A stretch of DNA of 64,000 nt from Maribellus sediminis (GTDB taxonomy: Bacteria > Bacteroidota > Bacteroidia > Bacteroidales > Prolixibacteraceae): NCBI RefSeq assembly GCF_011799805.1, contig NZ_WXUB01000002.1:310001-374000 (forward strand). The letters run 5' to 3'. The notes under the pieces were generated by a model. That model was given only the letters and a program-made list of their open reading frames with translations, was not told the DNA's origin and made no database searches. Below are positions 18,944-28,405 of the stretch, piece after piece (positions within the stretch are counted from its first letter, which is position 1; each line of letters starts with the position of its first letter). The position numbers and the translations under genes are program-made.

Positions 18944-19414
18944 TTAATTCAGTAAGTGTGTGTACCCGTCGTTAAGCAGGTCTGGCAGATAGCTGGCAAT
19001 TAAATCCAGCGCTTTTTCGTCTTCTACCTTGTTCGGAGTAATAATGCGCTGATTTTGCATTTCTTTCTGATTCAATACTGCCTTGTTGATTTTTTTAGGA
19101 ACCTCGCTCCATGAATTACGAGTAGCTTTTACACCAAAACCATCGGCGGTTGAGCAGTAACTTACTACGAAATAATCCGATTGAACAACATACTCTGTTC
19201 CCTCAATAGTATTTCGTTTCACAACTGTAACAGGAACTTCATCCTGACTGTAACTAATGGTCCAGATTGCTTTTACCTGTTTTCCCATGTGAAGATCTTC
19301 CACAGGGGCAATTTCATAATTATTAAGAGCTGAGCGTAAGCCTGTAGCATTGGCTACTGATGCGCTTAGGAAGAATACAACTACTAGAACTGTTAATGCA
19401 TTTAATTTTTTCAT
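18944..19414 (-). CDS. Small secreted protein of unknown function
   Basis: 156 residues with a clear signal peptide (cleavage predicted after VANA, near residue 23). The mature part is about 130 residues with alternating hydrophobic strands (KAIWTISYS, TEYVVQSDYFVVSYC) and a helical C-terminus ending LPDLLNDGYTHLLN. It has one Cys and no lipobox, so it is periplasmic or exported rather than a lipoprotein. I do not recognise the family. Single gene; the 256-bp gap upstream (19,415-19,670) holds no other feature that I can see. Confidence 0.75.
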   Translation of the reverse strand: MKKLNALTVLVVVFFLSASVANATGLRSALNNYEIAPVEDLHMGKQVKAIWTISYSQDEVPVTVVKRNTIEGTEYVVQSDYFVVSYCSTADGFGVKATRNSWSEVPKKINKAVLNQKEMQNQRIITPNKVEDEKALDLIASYLPDLLNDGYTHLLN

Positions 19415-19670
19415 GACTTAAAGTTTAATGTTTACAATGTTTTCTGTTTTCGCTTTATTTGTACAAAAATGACGATTGAATTACATTTACGTTACACATT
19501 ATAATCTGTTGTAAAACACCTGTTCAGTTCATCATAATTATTGCTTATTACAAAGTATAGTTTTTCGAATCGTCGGTATTACAAATTGTAAGCAAGAATA
19601 TTTTGGCAATGGTATTTCTAATACAATATGATTATTTTTTATTACAGAATTTTTTTCAATAATAATTACC

Positions 19671-20198
19671 ATGGAGCTCAAAAAACTTATCAATCAGCGC
19701 TTTTCAGTCAGAAAATATCAAAAGAAAGCAGTAGAAAAAGAGAAACTGATGCGGGTATTAGAGGCAGGTCGCATGGCTCCTTCTGCTGTAAATTATCAAC
19801 CCTGGCATTTTATTGTTGTTGATGATGCCGAAATTTTGAAACAACTTCACAACTGTTACAAAAGAAGCTGGATACAGGAAGCACCTTTAATAATTGTGGC
19901 ATGTTCTGATCGTTCTCAATCCTGGAAACGATCATCGGATGGAAAAGACTCGGCGGATATCGATGTTGCTATTGCCATCGACCACATGACATTGATGGCT
20001 GCTGAGCTGGGACTCGGAACTTGTTGGGTTTGTAATTTTGATACGAATGAATGTACCACAATACTAAATATTCCGCCACAAATCGAACCGGTGGCATTAA
20101 TCCCTTTAGGTTACCCTGACATTGAATCACCGGTAAAAAAACGAAAACCGCTGAACGAAATCGTTCACTTTAATACGTTTGGCAATACGATTAACTAA
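19671..20198 (+). CDS. Nitroreductase family protein (FMN-dependent)
   Basis: 175 residues. The start (LINQRFSVRKYQKKAVEKE) holds the Arg-Ser-x-Arg FMN phosphate contact and APSAVNYQPWHF the second FMN-binding stretch. A later AAELGLGTCWV segment binds the isoalloxazine. It probably reduces quinones, nitro compounds or flavins using NAD(P)H. Its stop codon overlaps the end of the convergent aminotransferase gene by 8 bp, with no terminator hairpin between. Confidence 0.9.
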   Translation: MELKKLINQRFSVRKYQKKAVEKEKLMRVLEAGRMAPSAVNYQPWHFIVVDDAEILKQLHNCYKRSWIQEAPLIIVACSDRSQSWKRSSDGKDSADIDVAIAIDHMTLMAAELGLGTCWVCNFDTNECTTILNIPPQIEPVALIPLGYPDIESPVKKRKPLNEIVHFNTFGNTIN

Positions 20199-21336
20199 AT
20201 TCTTGCTGAAAATATTTTTGCAAACGATCCATGCCTCTGGCAATGTTTTCAATCGAATTGGCATACGACAAACGGATAAATCCTTCACCATTCTCGCCAA
20301 AGTCAATCCCGGGTGTTACTCCAACATGCGCTTTTTCCAATATATCGAAAGCCAGTTTGTAACTGTCGCGGGTTAGGTGTTTTACATTAACAAACACATA
20401 AAATGCACCGGTTGGTTCCATCTTTATCGAAAATCCCATTCCGTTTAAACGTTCGATCAGGTAGGCGCGCCGTTTATCGTAGGTTTGTCGCATATTTTCC
20501 ACCTCGTCGTGTGCGGTTCGCAAGGCTTCAATTCCTGCACGCTGGGCTGTTGAACTGGCACAGATAAACAAGTTCTGTTGTATCTTCTGCATGCAGCGCA
20601 CATATTTTTTGGGAGCAATTACATAACCCAGTCGTAGCCCTGTCATAGCATACAACTTCGAAAAGCCACTTAACACAAAAGCATTATCAGTAACTTCCAG
20701 TATTGAATGTGCCCGTTCCTTATACACCAGACCGTGGTAGATTTCGTCGGAAAGAATCGGCACATCAAGTTTGGCCAGTTCTTTCATCACTTCCAGCGAC
20801 AAAAGGTTACCTGTAGGATTCATAGGGCTGTTGATCATGATGGCCCGGGTTCGCGCGTTTATTTTTTGCTGAATAACTTCGGGCCGGTACTGAAACCCAT
20901 CTTCTTCGTAAACCGGAACTTTTACCGCTTTGGTGTCAAGAAAGCGAAGGAAATTAGGATAACAGGCATAGCCGGGATCAGAAATGATCACCTCGTCGCC
21001 GGGTTCGCACAACACGCTCAAACTTAAAAGTATCGCAGGCGAACTTCCCGAAGTTATAATGATTTGATCGGGTGAAACTTCAACACCATATTCCTTCCAG
21101 TATTTTTTTGAAATCTCTTCGCGTAACTCAATATCTCCTAAACTGTGGGTATAATGTGTTCTTCCTTCCTGAAATGCTTGCTGAACAGCAGCAGCAACAC
21201 CTTTGGGCACGTTAAAATCGGGTTCGCCAACTTCGAGGTGTATAACATCGATGCCTTTTCGCTCCATCTCTGCTGCCTTTTCGAGCACCTCCATTACAAT
21301 AAAGGGTTGAATATCGTTTGCCTTTTGTGTGGTCAT
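20191..21336 (-). CDS. Class I/II pyridoxal-phosphate aminotransferase (aspartate aminotransferase-like)
   Basis: 381 residues. PLP fold type I: SGSSPAILLSL (phosphate loop near 97), NSPMNPTGN (169-177), SDEIYHGL (Asp and Tyr that contact the pyridine ring) and SGFSKLYAMTGLRLGY with PLP-binding Lys227. The C-terminal Arg lies in EGFIRLSYA. Substrate amino acid is uncertain. Downstream of a SIS-domain gene with a 56-bp gap on the same strand, so possibly co-transcribed. Confidence 0.92.
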   Translation of the reverse strand: MTTQKANDIQPFIVMEVLEKAAEMERKGIDVIHLEVGEPDFNVPKGVAAAVQQAFQEGRTHYTHSLGDIELREEISKKYWKEYGVEVSPDQIIITSGSSPAILLSLSVLCEPGDEVIISDPGYACYPNFLRFLDTKAVKVPVYEEDGFQYRPEVIQQKINARTRAIMINSPMNPTGNLLSLEVMKELAKLDVPILSDEIYHGLVYKERAHSILEVTDNAFVLSGFSKLYAMTGLRLGYVIAPKKYVRCMQKIQQNLFICASSTAQRAGIEALRTAHDEVENMRQTYDKRRAYLIERLNGMGFSIKMEPTGAFYVFVNVKHLTRDSYKLAFDILEKAHVGVTPGIDFGENGEGFIRLSYANSIENIARGMDRLQKYFQQEFS

Positions 21337-21392
21337 TAGCTGAATGTGGTTTTTGCGTTTAAAGGTAATTATTCAGCTAAATACAAAGCATG

Positions 21393-22331
21393 CTATTTAA
21401 TATCTTTTTCTTCGTCTCCAACGCGTGTTACTTTTTCCCCAACCTGGAAAATTGATTTTACTTTTAAAGTATCGATCAGGAATTCGGCTGCAAAAAAGAA
21501 GAACATCGGATATATAAGGGGACTGTAGATTGTATTCACAAGGGGATCGCTAAGTTCGAAAACATCGGCTCCGGCCTTTTTCACCACTTTCAGCAACTGT
21601 TTTGTTCGTTGATATTCGGGGCCCTGATGATTAATGGCAATGATCATTACATTACGTGAAGTCTCTTTAAAGCCGTGATCGTACTGCGATGCCGACATCG
21701 AAAGTACAGGTGTTTTCAGCACTTCGCTTAACACCAGTGCTGCTTGTTCGGCTGTTGCAATATTGGGGCCGTTCCCAAGTACATAGATCGCTCTTTTTCG
21801 CCATCCTTTGCGGCTCTTTCTGATCAGTTCGCCTAGTTCGCAGCCAACTTGTTCAAAATGATTCATCTGATTCTTATACACCGATAATACCTCCCGCGGA
21901 TCGAATCCAAAGCCCATATACAACACCATCAAAGTATTCAGGTAGGTTTTCGACGGTATTCTGCTTTCCTTGCCCGAGTAAAGTACAACCTGTTTTGTAC
22001 AATTCTCATGTTGGGTAAGCGGGCTATTTTCTTCATTAACAATTCCGATAAACGACGGAAAGAATTCTGCACACCAGATAGTCTCAGAACTTTGACCCGA
22101 CTGCGAAATCAGCACTCCATTGTTCGCTCTTCTGTTTTTAACAAGATAATTGTAATATTCGGCTGCCTTTTCAGGATAGATATTTATTCCAAGATAACGA
22201 AAGGCATTGGTTGCAATATGCGACGCTCCCATGCCGATATACGGCATTTCTTCCGGCAAAATCAATCCTTTGTTTTTCTGATAACAAAGCTCCGTCCGAT
22301 ACGGAATTTCGTATAATTCGTCTTTTACCAT
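21393..22331 (-). CDS. SIS-domain sugar isomerase/deglycase-like protein
   Basis: 312 residues with two SIS (sugar isomerase) domains: the first contains SQSGQSSET (about 75-83), the phosphosugar-binding Ser/Thr loop, and the second LGNGPNIATAEQAALVLSEVL followed by an SxSQYDHGFKE segment. It resembles the isomerase half of GlmS and the FrlB/AgaS group that act on aminosugar- or Amadori-type phosphates. There is no glutaminase domain, so it is not glucosamine-6-phosphate synthase. Sits 82 bp downstream of a fructosamine-kinase-family gene on the same strand. Confidence 0.82.
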   Translation of the reverse strand: MVKDELYEIPYRTELCYQKNKGLILPEEMPYIGMGASHIATNAFRYLGINIYPEKAAEYYNYLVKNRRANNGVLISQSGQSSETIWCAEFFPSFIGIVNEENSPLTQHENCTKQVVLYSGKESRIPSKTYLNTLMVLYMGFGFDPREVLSVYKNQMNHFEQVGCELGELIRKSRKGWRKRAIYVLGNGPNIATAEQAALVLSEVLKTPVLSMSASQYDHGFKETSRNVMIIAINHQGPEYQRTKQLLKVVKKAGADVFELSDPLVNTIYSPLIYPMFFFFAAEFLIDTLKVKSIFQVGEKVTRVGDEEKDIK

Positions 22332-22413
22332 GTTGTACCCCCGATTTGAACTTTATTCAAGTTACGAAAAAGCAACTGAACGATCCAAACCATAGCGAAC
22401 TTTTAACGGACGA

Positions 22414-23298
22414 CTACAAATAGCTTTTGGCGAGATAATAAGCCTGCGATCCGTAGGAACCGCCAAACAAGTAATAATGATTCAGAATATGATACAATTG
22501 ATAAAGTTTGTTACGGCCCTTCCAATCGGGATCTAATGGAAATGCATTGGAATAGGCATCGAAGAATCGAGATGAAAAACCGCCAAACATGGTTACAATC
22601 CCAAATTCCATCTCCCGATCGGCGTAATAGGTAGCAGGATCGATCAGTGCCGGACCAGCACTGGTTAGCATGTAATTTCCCGACCAGAGATCACCGTGAA
22701 TCAGCGATGGCTTCGCAGTGTTTGGAATCAGTTTTGACAAACGTACAGCAAGCTTATCGTATACTTTTAGCTCTTCCATAGAAAGCGAACGCTTCTGTTT
22801 GATGAGTCCCAGTATGTAATTCAGCCGGTGTTCACGAAAAAACGTAATCCAGTCTTTTTCGGGTTGATTATTTTGAGGTGTATCGCCGCAATAATTATTG
22901 TGTGGAAATCCAAATGTGTCATGTTTATACCAGTGAATAGTGGCCAGTCCTCTTCCAAGCTTCTCGTCATCGTTGCCACTTCTTCCTGAATCGAAATATT
23001 CCATGACCAGAAAACCGGGATGCTCCCCCACTTCCTGGTAACAAATCACTTCAGGGATCATCAATGAATTTGAAGCCGCTTTTTTGAGCTCCTGCAAACC
23101 TTCAGCCTCGCGCTGAAACATATCCGCAGGACAACCGGCATTCCATTTTAAAAAGTAGGTTCCTGCATTCGTTTGAAGTTTCGAAGCATGATTAATACAA
23201 CCTCCACCCAGCGTATCCGACGATAGGATATGCACCGGCTTTCCAAAGCTGTCAGACATTTTCAGCTCCACATTTCTCAAAACGTTTTCCGAAGTCAT
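22414..23298 (-). CDS. Fructosamine/ketosamine-3-kinase family protein
   Basis: 294 residues with a protein-kinase-like fold. N-terminal GGCINHASKLQT and the ATP-binding YFLKWN (Lys) are followed by LVMEYF, the catalytic loop HGDLWSGN near residue 200, and the metal-binding DPATYYADREMEFG. The family phosphorylates protein-bound or free fructosamines at C3, which then decompose, reversing glycation. The neighbouring SIS protein suggests a role in glycated-compound metabolism. Confidence 0.88.
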   Translation of the reverse strand: MTSENVLRNVELKMSDSFGKPVHILSSDTLGGGCINHASKLQTNAGTYFLKWNAGCPADMFQREAEGLQELKKAASNSLMIPEVICYQEVGEHPGFLVMEYFDSGRSGNDDEKLGRGLATIHWYKHDTFGFPHNNYCGDTPQNNQPEKDWITFFREHRLNYILGLIKQKRSLSMEELKVYDKLAVRLSKLIPNTAKPSLIHGDLWSGNYMLTSAGPALIDPATYYADREMEFGIVTMFGGFSSRFFDAYSNAFPLDPDWKGRNKLYQLYHILNHYYLFGGSYGSQAYYLAKSYL

Positions 23299-23390
23299 AA
23301 GAAATTGTCTTTTCTGATTGCGTTTCAGTTAAAGATAGGAAGTAATACAATCAATCTGAAATTTTGATTCGGGGAATAAATCAGAAAGTA

Positions 23391-23723
23391 TTAGTGCGAA
23401 CAAGCCACACAGGTTCTTGATTGTGGCATAATGAGAATGCGCCCCAGAGGAATCGGCTTTTTACAACTTACACAGATGCCAAAGTCATCTTCATCGACTT
23501 TTGTAAATGCGAATTCCAGTTTTTCGAGTTTTTCCTTTGATTTGCGGAGGGCAGCTTCGGTAACACTTTTATTCTGAATGGCGTCCATACGTGAAATGCG
23601 CCTGATGGCATTTTCGGGCTCAACCGGTTTTGTTAGTTCGCTATATTCCTGAACCAGCTTTTTTGTTTTGCTGATCTCAGCTTCAATTTTCACCCGTATT
23701 TCACTCCGGCTGAACTCTGCCAT
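23391..23723 (-). CDS. DksA/TraR-type C4 zinc-finger protein
   Basis: 110 residues: an N-terminal coiled coil (about 5-75, rich in Lys/Glu, with the ISRMDAIQNK stretch at the tip region) and a C-terminal zinc finger with Cys-x2-Cys and Cys-x2-Cys (CVSC...CVAC) linked by KKPIPLGRILIMP. Proteins of this type bind the secondary channel of RNA polymerase, as DksA does with ppGpp. It ends the minus-strand group and starts just 2 bp after the stop codon of ftsY, so it is co-transcribed with it. Confidence 0.87.
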   Translation of the reverse strand: MAEFSRSEIRVKIEAEISKTKKLVQEYSELTKPVEPENAIRRISRMDAIQNKSVTEAALRKSKEKLEKLEFAFTKVDEDDFGICVSCKKPIPLGRILIMPQSRTCVACSH

Positions 23724-23725
23724 TT

Positions 23726-24676
23726 CTAGGAGAATAGCGAGTCAACAAACTCACGACGACGGAAAACCTGAAGATGTTCCAGCTTTTCGCCAATCCCGAT
23801 GTATTTTACCGGAATCTTAAATTGATCAGAAATACCGATCACAACGCCGCCTTTGGCAGTTCCGTCGAGTTTGGTAAGTGCCAAAGCCGTTACTTCGGTT
23901 GCTTTCGTGAATTGTTTGGCCTGTTCGAATGCATTTTGTCCGGTTGAACCATCAAGTACAAGCAATACTTCGTGCGGTGCATTCGGCACCAGTTTTTGCA
24001 TCACCTTTTTAATTTTCGAAAGCTCGTTCATGAGGCCAATTTTGTTGTGCAAACGACCTGCTGTATCAATGATCACCACATCTGCTTTATTTGCAATTGC
24101 CGAAGCCAGTGTGTCATACGCAACCGAAGCGGGATCGGAACCCATTTTTTGTTTTACGATCGGCACATCAACGCGTTGCGCCCATATTTCGAGCTGTTCG
24201 ATGGCTGCAGCTCTAAACGTATCGGCAGCACCAAGAACAACGGATTTACCCGCCTGTTTGAAGTTATAAGCTAATTTACCGATGGTAGTCGTTTTTCCAA
24301 CACCGTTTACGCCAACCACCATAATAACATAAGGACCTTCGGTTTCAGGCAGGTCAAAATCCGATTCGTCATCAGAATTATTTTCCTCGAGCAAAGCGGC
24401 AATTTCTTCCTTTAAAATACCATTGAGTTCGCTGATGCCCATGTATTTGTCGCGCGATACACGTTCTTCTATACGCTCGATGATCTTCAATGTAGTATCA
24501 ACACCCACATCCGAAGTAATCAGCACTTCTTCAAGGTTATCAAGGACTTCTTCATCAACCTTCGATTTACCAACAACCGCGCGGCTCAGTTTCTTAAATA
24601 CGCTTTCCTTGGTTTTCGAAAGTCCCTCGTCGAGGCTTTCCTTCTTCTTTTTATTCCAACTACCGAATAAGGCCAT
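23726..24676 (-). CDS. ftsY: Signal recognition particle receptor FtsY
   Basis: 316 residues. A short N domain, then the SRP-type GTPase: G1 VVGVNGVGKTTT (about 120-131), DTFRAAAIEQL, G3 DTAGRLHN, G4 TKLDGTAKGG, and the C-terminal GIGEKLEHLQVF. It docks SRP-ribosome complexes at the membrane for co-translational insertion. The acidic A domain of E. coli FtsY is absent, as usual in this phylum. Preceded by the ribosomal-protein genes but separated from them by a terminator. Confidence 0.97.
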   Translation of the reverse strand: MALFGSWNKKKKESLDEGLSKTKESVFKKLSRAVVGKSKVDEEVLDNLEEVLITSDVGVDTTLKIIERIEERVSRDKYMGISELNGILKEEIAALLEENNSDDESDFDLPETEGPYVIMVVGVNGVGKTTTIGKLAYNFKQAGKSVVLGAADTFRAAAIEQLEIWAQRVDVPIVKQKMGSDPASVAYDTLASAIANKADVVIIDTAGRLHNKIGLMNELSKIKKVMQKLVPNAPHEVLLVLDGSTGQNAFEQAKQFTKATEVTALALTKLDGTAKGGVVIGISDQFKIPVKYIGIGEKLEHLQVFRRREFVDSLFS

Positions 24677-24851
24677 AGTTATTTGATTTACGGGCTAAAA
24701 TAATACATTTATTTTGAATGGTGCCAACGATGCAATTGCGAGGTCTTTATTTGTTAATACCAAACATTCGACTCGTACAAAACACCTACTTTCACACGAG
24801 CTTAACTACTGCAATTTTAGCTAATTCTATTTCGGCGTTCAACAGTAGGAA

Positions 24852-24883
24852 CAAAAAAAGCTTTCATAAAAATGAAAGCTTTC
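24852..24883 (-). terminator. Terminator of the rpmB-rpmG-DUF4295 operon
   Basis: On the minus strand: AAAGCTTTCAT-TTTT-ATGAAAGCTTTTTTT. Stem is perfect. It lies between DUF4295 and ftsY. Confidence 0.88.
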
Positions 24884-24904
24884 CCTGTTATACAGTATCT
24901 CTTC

Positions 24905-25057
24905 TTATTTGCTAAAATAAGCTTTAACGTCGTCGTTTGGTACAATTTCTTCTTTAAAAGTGTACGCTCCGGATTTTTCTGATTTTACCATTTTAATTAC
25001 TTTGGAAAAACCTTTACCGGCACCTTTTTGTAATGTTGCTACTGCCTTCTTTGCCAT
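24905..25057 (-). CDS. DUF4295 small basic protein of the ribosomal operon
   Basis: 50 residues, from an ATG at 25,055-25,057 (MAKKAVATLQKGAGKGFSK...) to a TAA at 24,905. It is Lys-rich and ends KAYFSK. This small protein family is conserved directly after rpmB-rpmG in Bacteroidota and is thought to be ribosome-associated. The start follows rpmG by 9 bp. Confidence 0.88.
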   Translation of the reverse strand: MAKKAVATLQKGAGKGFSKVIKMVKSEKSGAYTFKEEIVPNDDVKAYFSK

Positions 25058-25066
25058 GTCTTACAC

Positions 25067-25249
25067 TTATTTAATTTCTTTATGAACTGTAACCTTCTTC
25101 AGGATCGGATTGTATTTTTTCAACTCCATACGATCCGGAGAATTTTTTCTGTTCTTGGTGGTAATGTACCGTGAAGTTCCCGGCATACCACTATCCTTAT
25201 GCTCTGTGCATTCCAGGATTACCTGTACTCTGTTTCCTTTTTTAGCCAT
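25067..25249 (-). CDS. rpmG: 50S ribosomal protein L33
   Basis: 60 residues ([17 protein letters not shown]...). The family motifs [12 protein letters not shown] and the C-terminal LKKYNPxLKK are present. It lacks the four zinc-binding Cys of the zinc form, so it is the zinc-independent type. Second gene in the rpmB-rpmG-DUF4295 operon. Confidence 0.97.
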   Translation of the reverse strand: MAKKGNRVQVILECTEHKDSGMPGTSRYITTKNRKNSPDRMELKKYNPILKKVTVHKEIK

Positions 25250-25260
25250 CTCTCAGATCT

Positions 25261-25503
25261 TTAAATATTATCAACCAAACCTTTTTCTTTTGCTTCGGCT
25301 AATGCGGATTTCAATCCTTTTTTATTGATGGTACGCATGCCTGCAGCAGAAACTGTTAACTGTACCCAACGATCTTCGCCAGGCATGTAAAATTTCTTTT
25401 TGAAGAGATTCACGTCAAAACGTCTTTTCGTTCTTCTTTTAGAGTGCGAAACATTGTTCCCCACCATTGCTCTCTTCCCGGTAATTTGACAAACTCGTGA
25501 CAT
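25261..25503 (-). CDS. rpmB: 50S ribosomal protein L28
   Basis: 80 residues starting [20 protein letters not shown], followed by SKRRTKRRF and the conserved [14 protein letters not shown] segment. First gene of the small operon; divergent from the MBOAT gene across 197 bp of AT-rich sequence with no clear promoter box. Confidence 0.97.
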   Translation of the reverse strand: MSRVCQITGKRAMVGNNVSHSKRRTKRRFDVNLFKKKFYMPGEDRWVQLTVSAAGMRTINKKGLKSALAEAKEKGLVDNI

Positions 25504-25700
25504 TTTATTATAATTTCTTGATGTTCAACCTAACACGTTATTCAAAACGGAGTGCAAAGAAAATACTTTTTTGGAAAATAATCAAACAGTTAGCGCAATT
25601 TTTGCAAAAACAATTAACATTGTTTTGTTAACTATTTTTATCGGGATTAAAAATTGTTGCTCGAAATAGTTTTAATTTCAGCTGCAAAGATAAAATAATA

Positions 25701-27137
25701 ATGCTTTTTAACACCAGTATCTTTTTTGTTTTCCTTCTGATCACATTTGTATTCTACTGGTTTTCTGCCAAATACAACAATAAAATCAGCAAATTTATCT
25801 TACTTACAGCCAGTTATATTTTTTATGGTTGGTGGGACTGGCGGTTTCTAATTTTGATTGTAATTAGCTCCCTCACCGATTATGTTATTGGTAAATATCT
25901 TTTTCGAAGCCCCAAAAAATCTACCCGAAAATTGTTATTAGCTGCCAGTCTGCTGGTTAACATCGGCATTCTTTTCTTTTTTAAATACTTCAATTTCTTT
26001 ATTGATTCTTTTCAGGCCGTAAGCGGCATCGATATCAACAAAAGCTGGAGTACCTTAACTATTATTCTCCCGGTAGGTATTAGTTTTTATACCTTTCAAA
26101 CACTCAGTTATACCATCGACATTTACCGAAACAGAATTACCCCTACCCGTTCGCTACTTACCTTTTTCACTTTTGTAGCATTTTTTCCGCAATTGGTTGC
26201 CGGCCCCATCGAACGAGCCGGGCGCCTGATCCCGCAATTTGAAAAACGCGCTTCCTTCACATACAAACAGGCGACTTCAGGTTTAAAACTGATGTTGTGG
26301 GGCTTTTTCAAGAAAATGGTAATTGCCGATCAACTGGCAAAAATTGTAAATGCTGTTTATGCACAACCCGATCAGTTTGGCAGTTGGGGAATTATTTTTG
26401 CCACCCTTCTGTTTGGCTATCAGATCTATTGCGACTTTTCAGGCTATTCCGACATTGCCATCGGTACTGCCCGCTTATTTGGAATTGAGTTAATGACCAA
26501 CTTTAAAACGCCCTACCTGGCCACTTCGTTTCGAGAATTCTGGCACCGCTGGCACATCTCGCTTTCTACCTGGTTTCGCGATTACGTTTATATTCCTCTT
26601 GGTGGAAACCGTGGCAGTTCACTCTTTTGGATGCGCAACATCTTTATCACTTTTGTGGTTTCGGGACTCTGGCATGGTGCTAACATTACTTTCTTGATCT
26701 GGGGGGCATTACACGGACTTTTTCTGATTATTGAACATTTTATATCGAAGGGCATCAAAATAAACAGGAAGCTAAAATCACGTTTAGGATGGATAATCAC
26801 TTTTTTGCTGGTCAACTTGAGCTGGATATTTTTCAGGGCCGAATCGTGGCAACACATTAAAAAACTGGCTATCGGGATTACGATTAATCATCAGTCTGGC
26901 AATTTCGCATCGCTTTTAATAAAAGAAGGCCATTTTTCGAATGCAGGCAGGATGTTGCTGCTCATATTTCCTGTCTTTATTCTTATTGAATTCCTGATGA
27001 AGGAAAAATCCTTCGACGAATTCCTTTCTGGCTTTTCAAGACCACTTCAGTGGGGAATTTTCTACTTAATAATTGTAGTAATCTTATTTTTTGGCGTACT
27101 GAATGCAGCGCCTCAGTTTATTTACTTTCAATTTTAA
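25701..27137 (+). CDS. MBOAT-family membrane O-acyltransferase (AlgI/DltB-like)
   Basis: 478 residues, about ten to twelve membrane segments. The family core is clear: PQLVAGPIERA, FREFWHRWHISLSTWFRDY, and SGLWHGANITFLIWGALHG with the conserved active-site His. These proteins pass acyl groups (often acetyl) across the membrane to extracytoplasmic polysaccharides. It is followed 3 bp later by an SGNH-type partner, the usual two-component arrangement of polysaccharide acetylation. Confidence 0.93.
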   Translation: MLFNTSIFFVFLLITFVFYWFSAKYNNKISKFILLTASYIFYGWWDWRFLILIVISSLTDYVIGKYLFRSPKKSTRKLLLAASLLVNIGILFFFKYFNFFIDSFQAVSGIDINKSWSTLTIILPVGISFYTFQTLSYTIDIYRNRITPTRSLLTFFTFVAFFPQLVAGPIERAGRLIPQFEKRASFTYKQATSGLKLMLWGFFKKMVIADQLAKIVNAVYAQPDQFGSWGIIFATLLFGYQIYCDFSGYSDIAIGTARLFGIELMTNFKTPYLATSFREFWHRWHISLSTWFRDYVYIPLGGNRGSSLFWMRNIFITFVVSGLWHGANITFLIWGALHGLFLIIEHFISKGIKINRKLKSRLGWIITFLLVNLSWIFFRAESWQHIKKLAIGITINHQSGNFASLLIKEGHFSNAGRMLLLIFPVFILIEFLMKEKSFDEFLSGFSRPLQWGIFYLIIVVILFFGVLNAAPQFIYFQF

Positions 27138-27140
27138 CCG

Positions 27141-28103
27141 GTGAAAAATTTTATCAAAAATAGCCTTCTCTTTTCGCTGCCCTTTCTCGCAGGAATTATT
27201 GTCTTATTTGTACTTCCGCAGGATAAATATTTCGCCTATCACTTTATAAGAGGCGAATGCGACAACAAAGCCGATTGGATGTACCATCGCATTTTTGAAG
27301 ATTCGCGATCGGTCGATGTTGTGTTTTCCGGGGCGTCGCATACTGGCAGCGCAATTATGGATCAGTTGATTTCGGAAGAGCTCAGTTTAAAAGCCGGCCA
27401 AAAAATCGAGGCGGTTAATTACGGTTATTGCCGTGGCGGTCGCGACATTCAGTATGTTATGTTGAAAGACCTGTTTGAACAGAAACACCCGAGAATTCTG
27501 GTAATTGATGTTGCTGAGGATGAGCCTAAAAAAAGCCATCCTGTTTTTCCATATTTGGCAGAATGCAAAGACCTGTTTGGTTCTTTCGTACTATTTAACC
27601 AGCGTTATTTCACTGCTATTTGGAAAGGAATAACGGTAAGATTTGAATCGCTTCGGAATAAAATTACCGGCGGAAATCCTGTCACTTCAGAAAATCAATA
27701 CCGGGATTTTGGATATCGACCGTCGTCGCATTTAGTCGATGAAGCAGCTATAAAAGAAAACGCTGCAACCTGGCACCGCCGTTTAAGTTCCCCAAGACCT
27801 CAGATTCTCCGAAACATAGAAATGAATTATTCCTTACATTATCTTCAAAAAATTGCCAGGCTGGCACAGGAAAATCAATGTACCTTGCTTTTTGTTTATT
27901 TACCGGAATCAGGTTCCAACCTGAAAGAGCCATTATTGGAAAGCTATTACGAAATCCTTGCACCCGTAATCATCTTGCCCGAATCTATAATCCACGAACG
28001 AACCAACTGGAAGGATGCCACACACTTCAACGATTCCGGGGCGAGGGCTGCATCCCGGTTTGTTGTTCCCTTTTTGGAAGACGCATTGAAACAGATACCT
28101 TAA
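27141..28103 (+). CDS. SGNH-hydrolase-like periplasmic acylation partner
   Basis: 320 residues from a GTG start (GTG at 27,141) directly after the MBOAT stop codon. It has an N-terminal membrane anchor (FIKNSLLFSLPFLAGIIVLFV), then an SGNH-like fold: the nucleophile block VVFSGASHTG near residue 55 and the catalytic Asp/His block DATHFNDSG near residue 292. It is similar in layout to AlgX/AlgJ/DltD-type proteins that receive the acyl group from the MBOAT partner. Target polymer unknown; the EPS locus 1.1 kb downstream is one possibility. Confidence 0.82.
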   Translation: MKNFIKNSLLFSLPFLAGIIVLFVLPQDKYFAYHFIRGECDNKADWMYHRIFEDSRSVDVVFSGASHTGSAIMDQLISEELSLKAGQKIEAVNYGYCRGGRDIQYVMLKDLFEQKHPRILVIDVAEDEPKKSHPVFPYLAECKDLFGSFVLFNQRYFTAIWKGITVRFESLRNKITGGNPVTSENQYRDFGYRPSSHLVDEAAIKENAATWHRRLSSPRPQILRNIEMNYSLHYLQKIARLAQENQCTLLFVYLPESGSNLKEPLLESYYEILAPVIILPESIIHERTNWKDATHFNDSGARAASRFVVPFLEDALKQIP

Positions 28104-28405
28104 ATAAATCATTTGTTCATTAAAAGAATTCGACAATACCGAATAATTAGTAAAGCATTTTAGACTCGGCCTACTGAAGCTAACTTTTGACTCTGAGGAA
28201 ACAAATCTGTAGAAGGCACACTAAAACAGCCTCTTCAACAACAAAATGCATTCATGTTTTGCTACAATTGGTTGTGAATACTCCCCGATAGATTTTGCCA
28301 AATAAACATCGAAAAATACAATCATAAAAGCATTTAATTCAGTCGGTTTAATGAGTCGATTGTCGTAATTTTGGGAAACGATAAAATTTAATAAAAACAA
28401 AAATC
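28104..28405 (+). promoter_or_regulatory. 302-bp intergenic leader with candidate -7 box
   Basis: The only signal found is TAATTTTG (28,366-28,373), matching TAnnTTTG 33 bp upstream of the peroxiredoxin start. No -33 element is convincing. No RNA gene or repeat was recognised in the rest of the gap. Confidence 0.4.

Noticed and set aside
28104-28405. tRNA or small RNA in the gap before the peroxiredoxin gene
   Set aside because: No cloverleaf, T-loop consensus or strong terminator was found in the gap.
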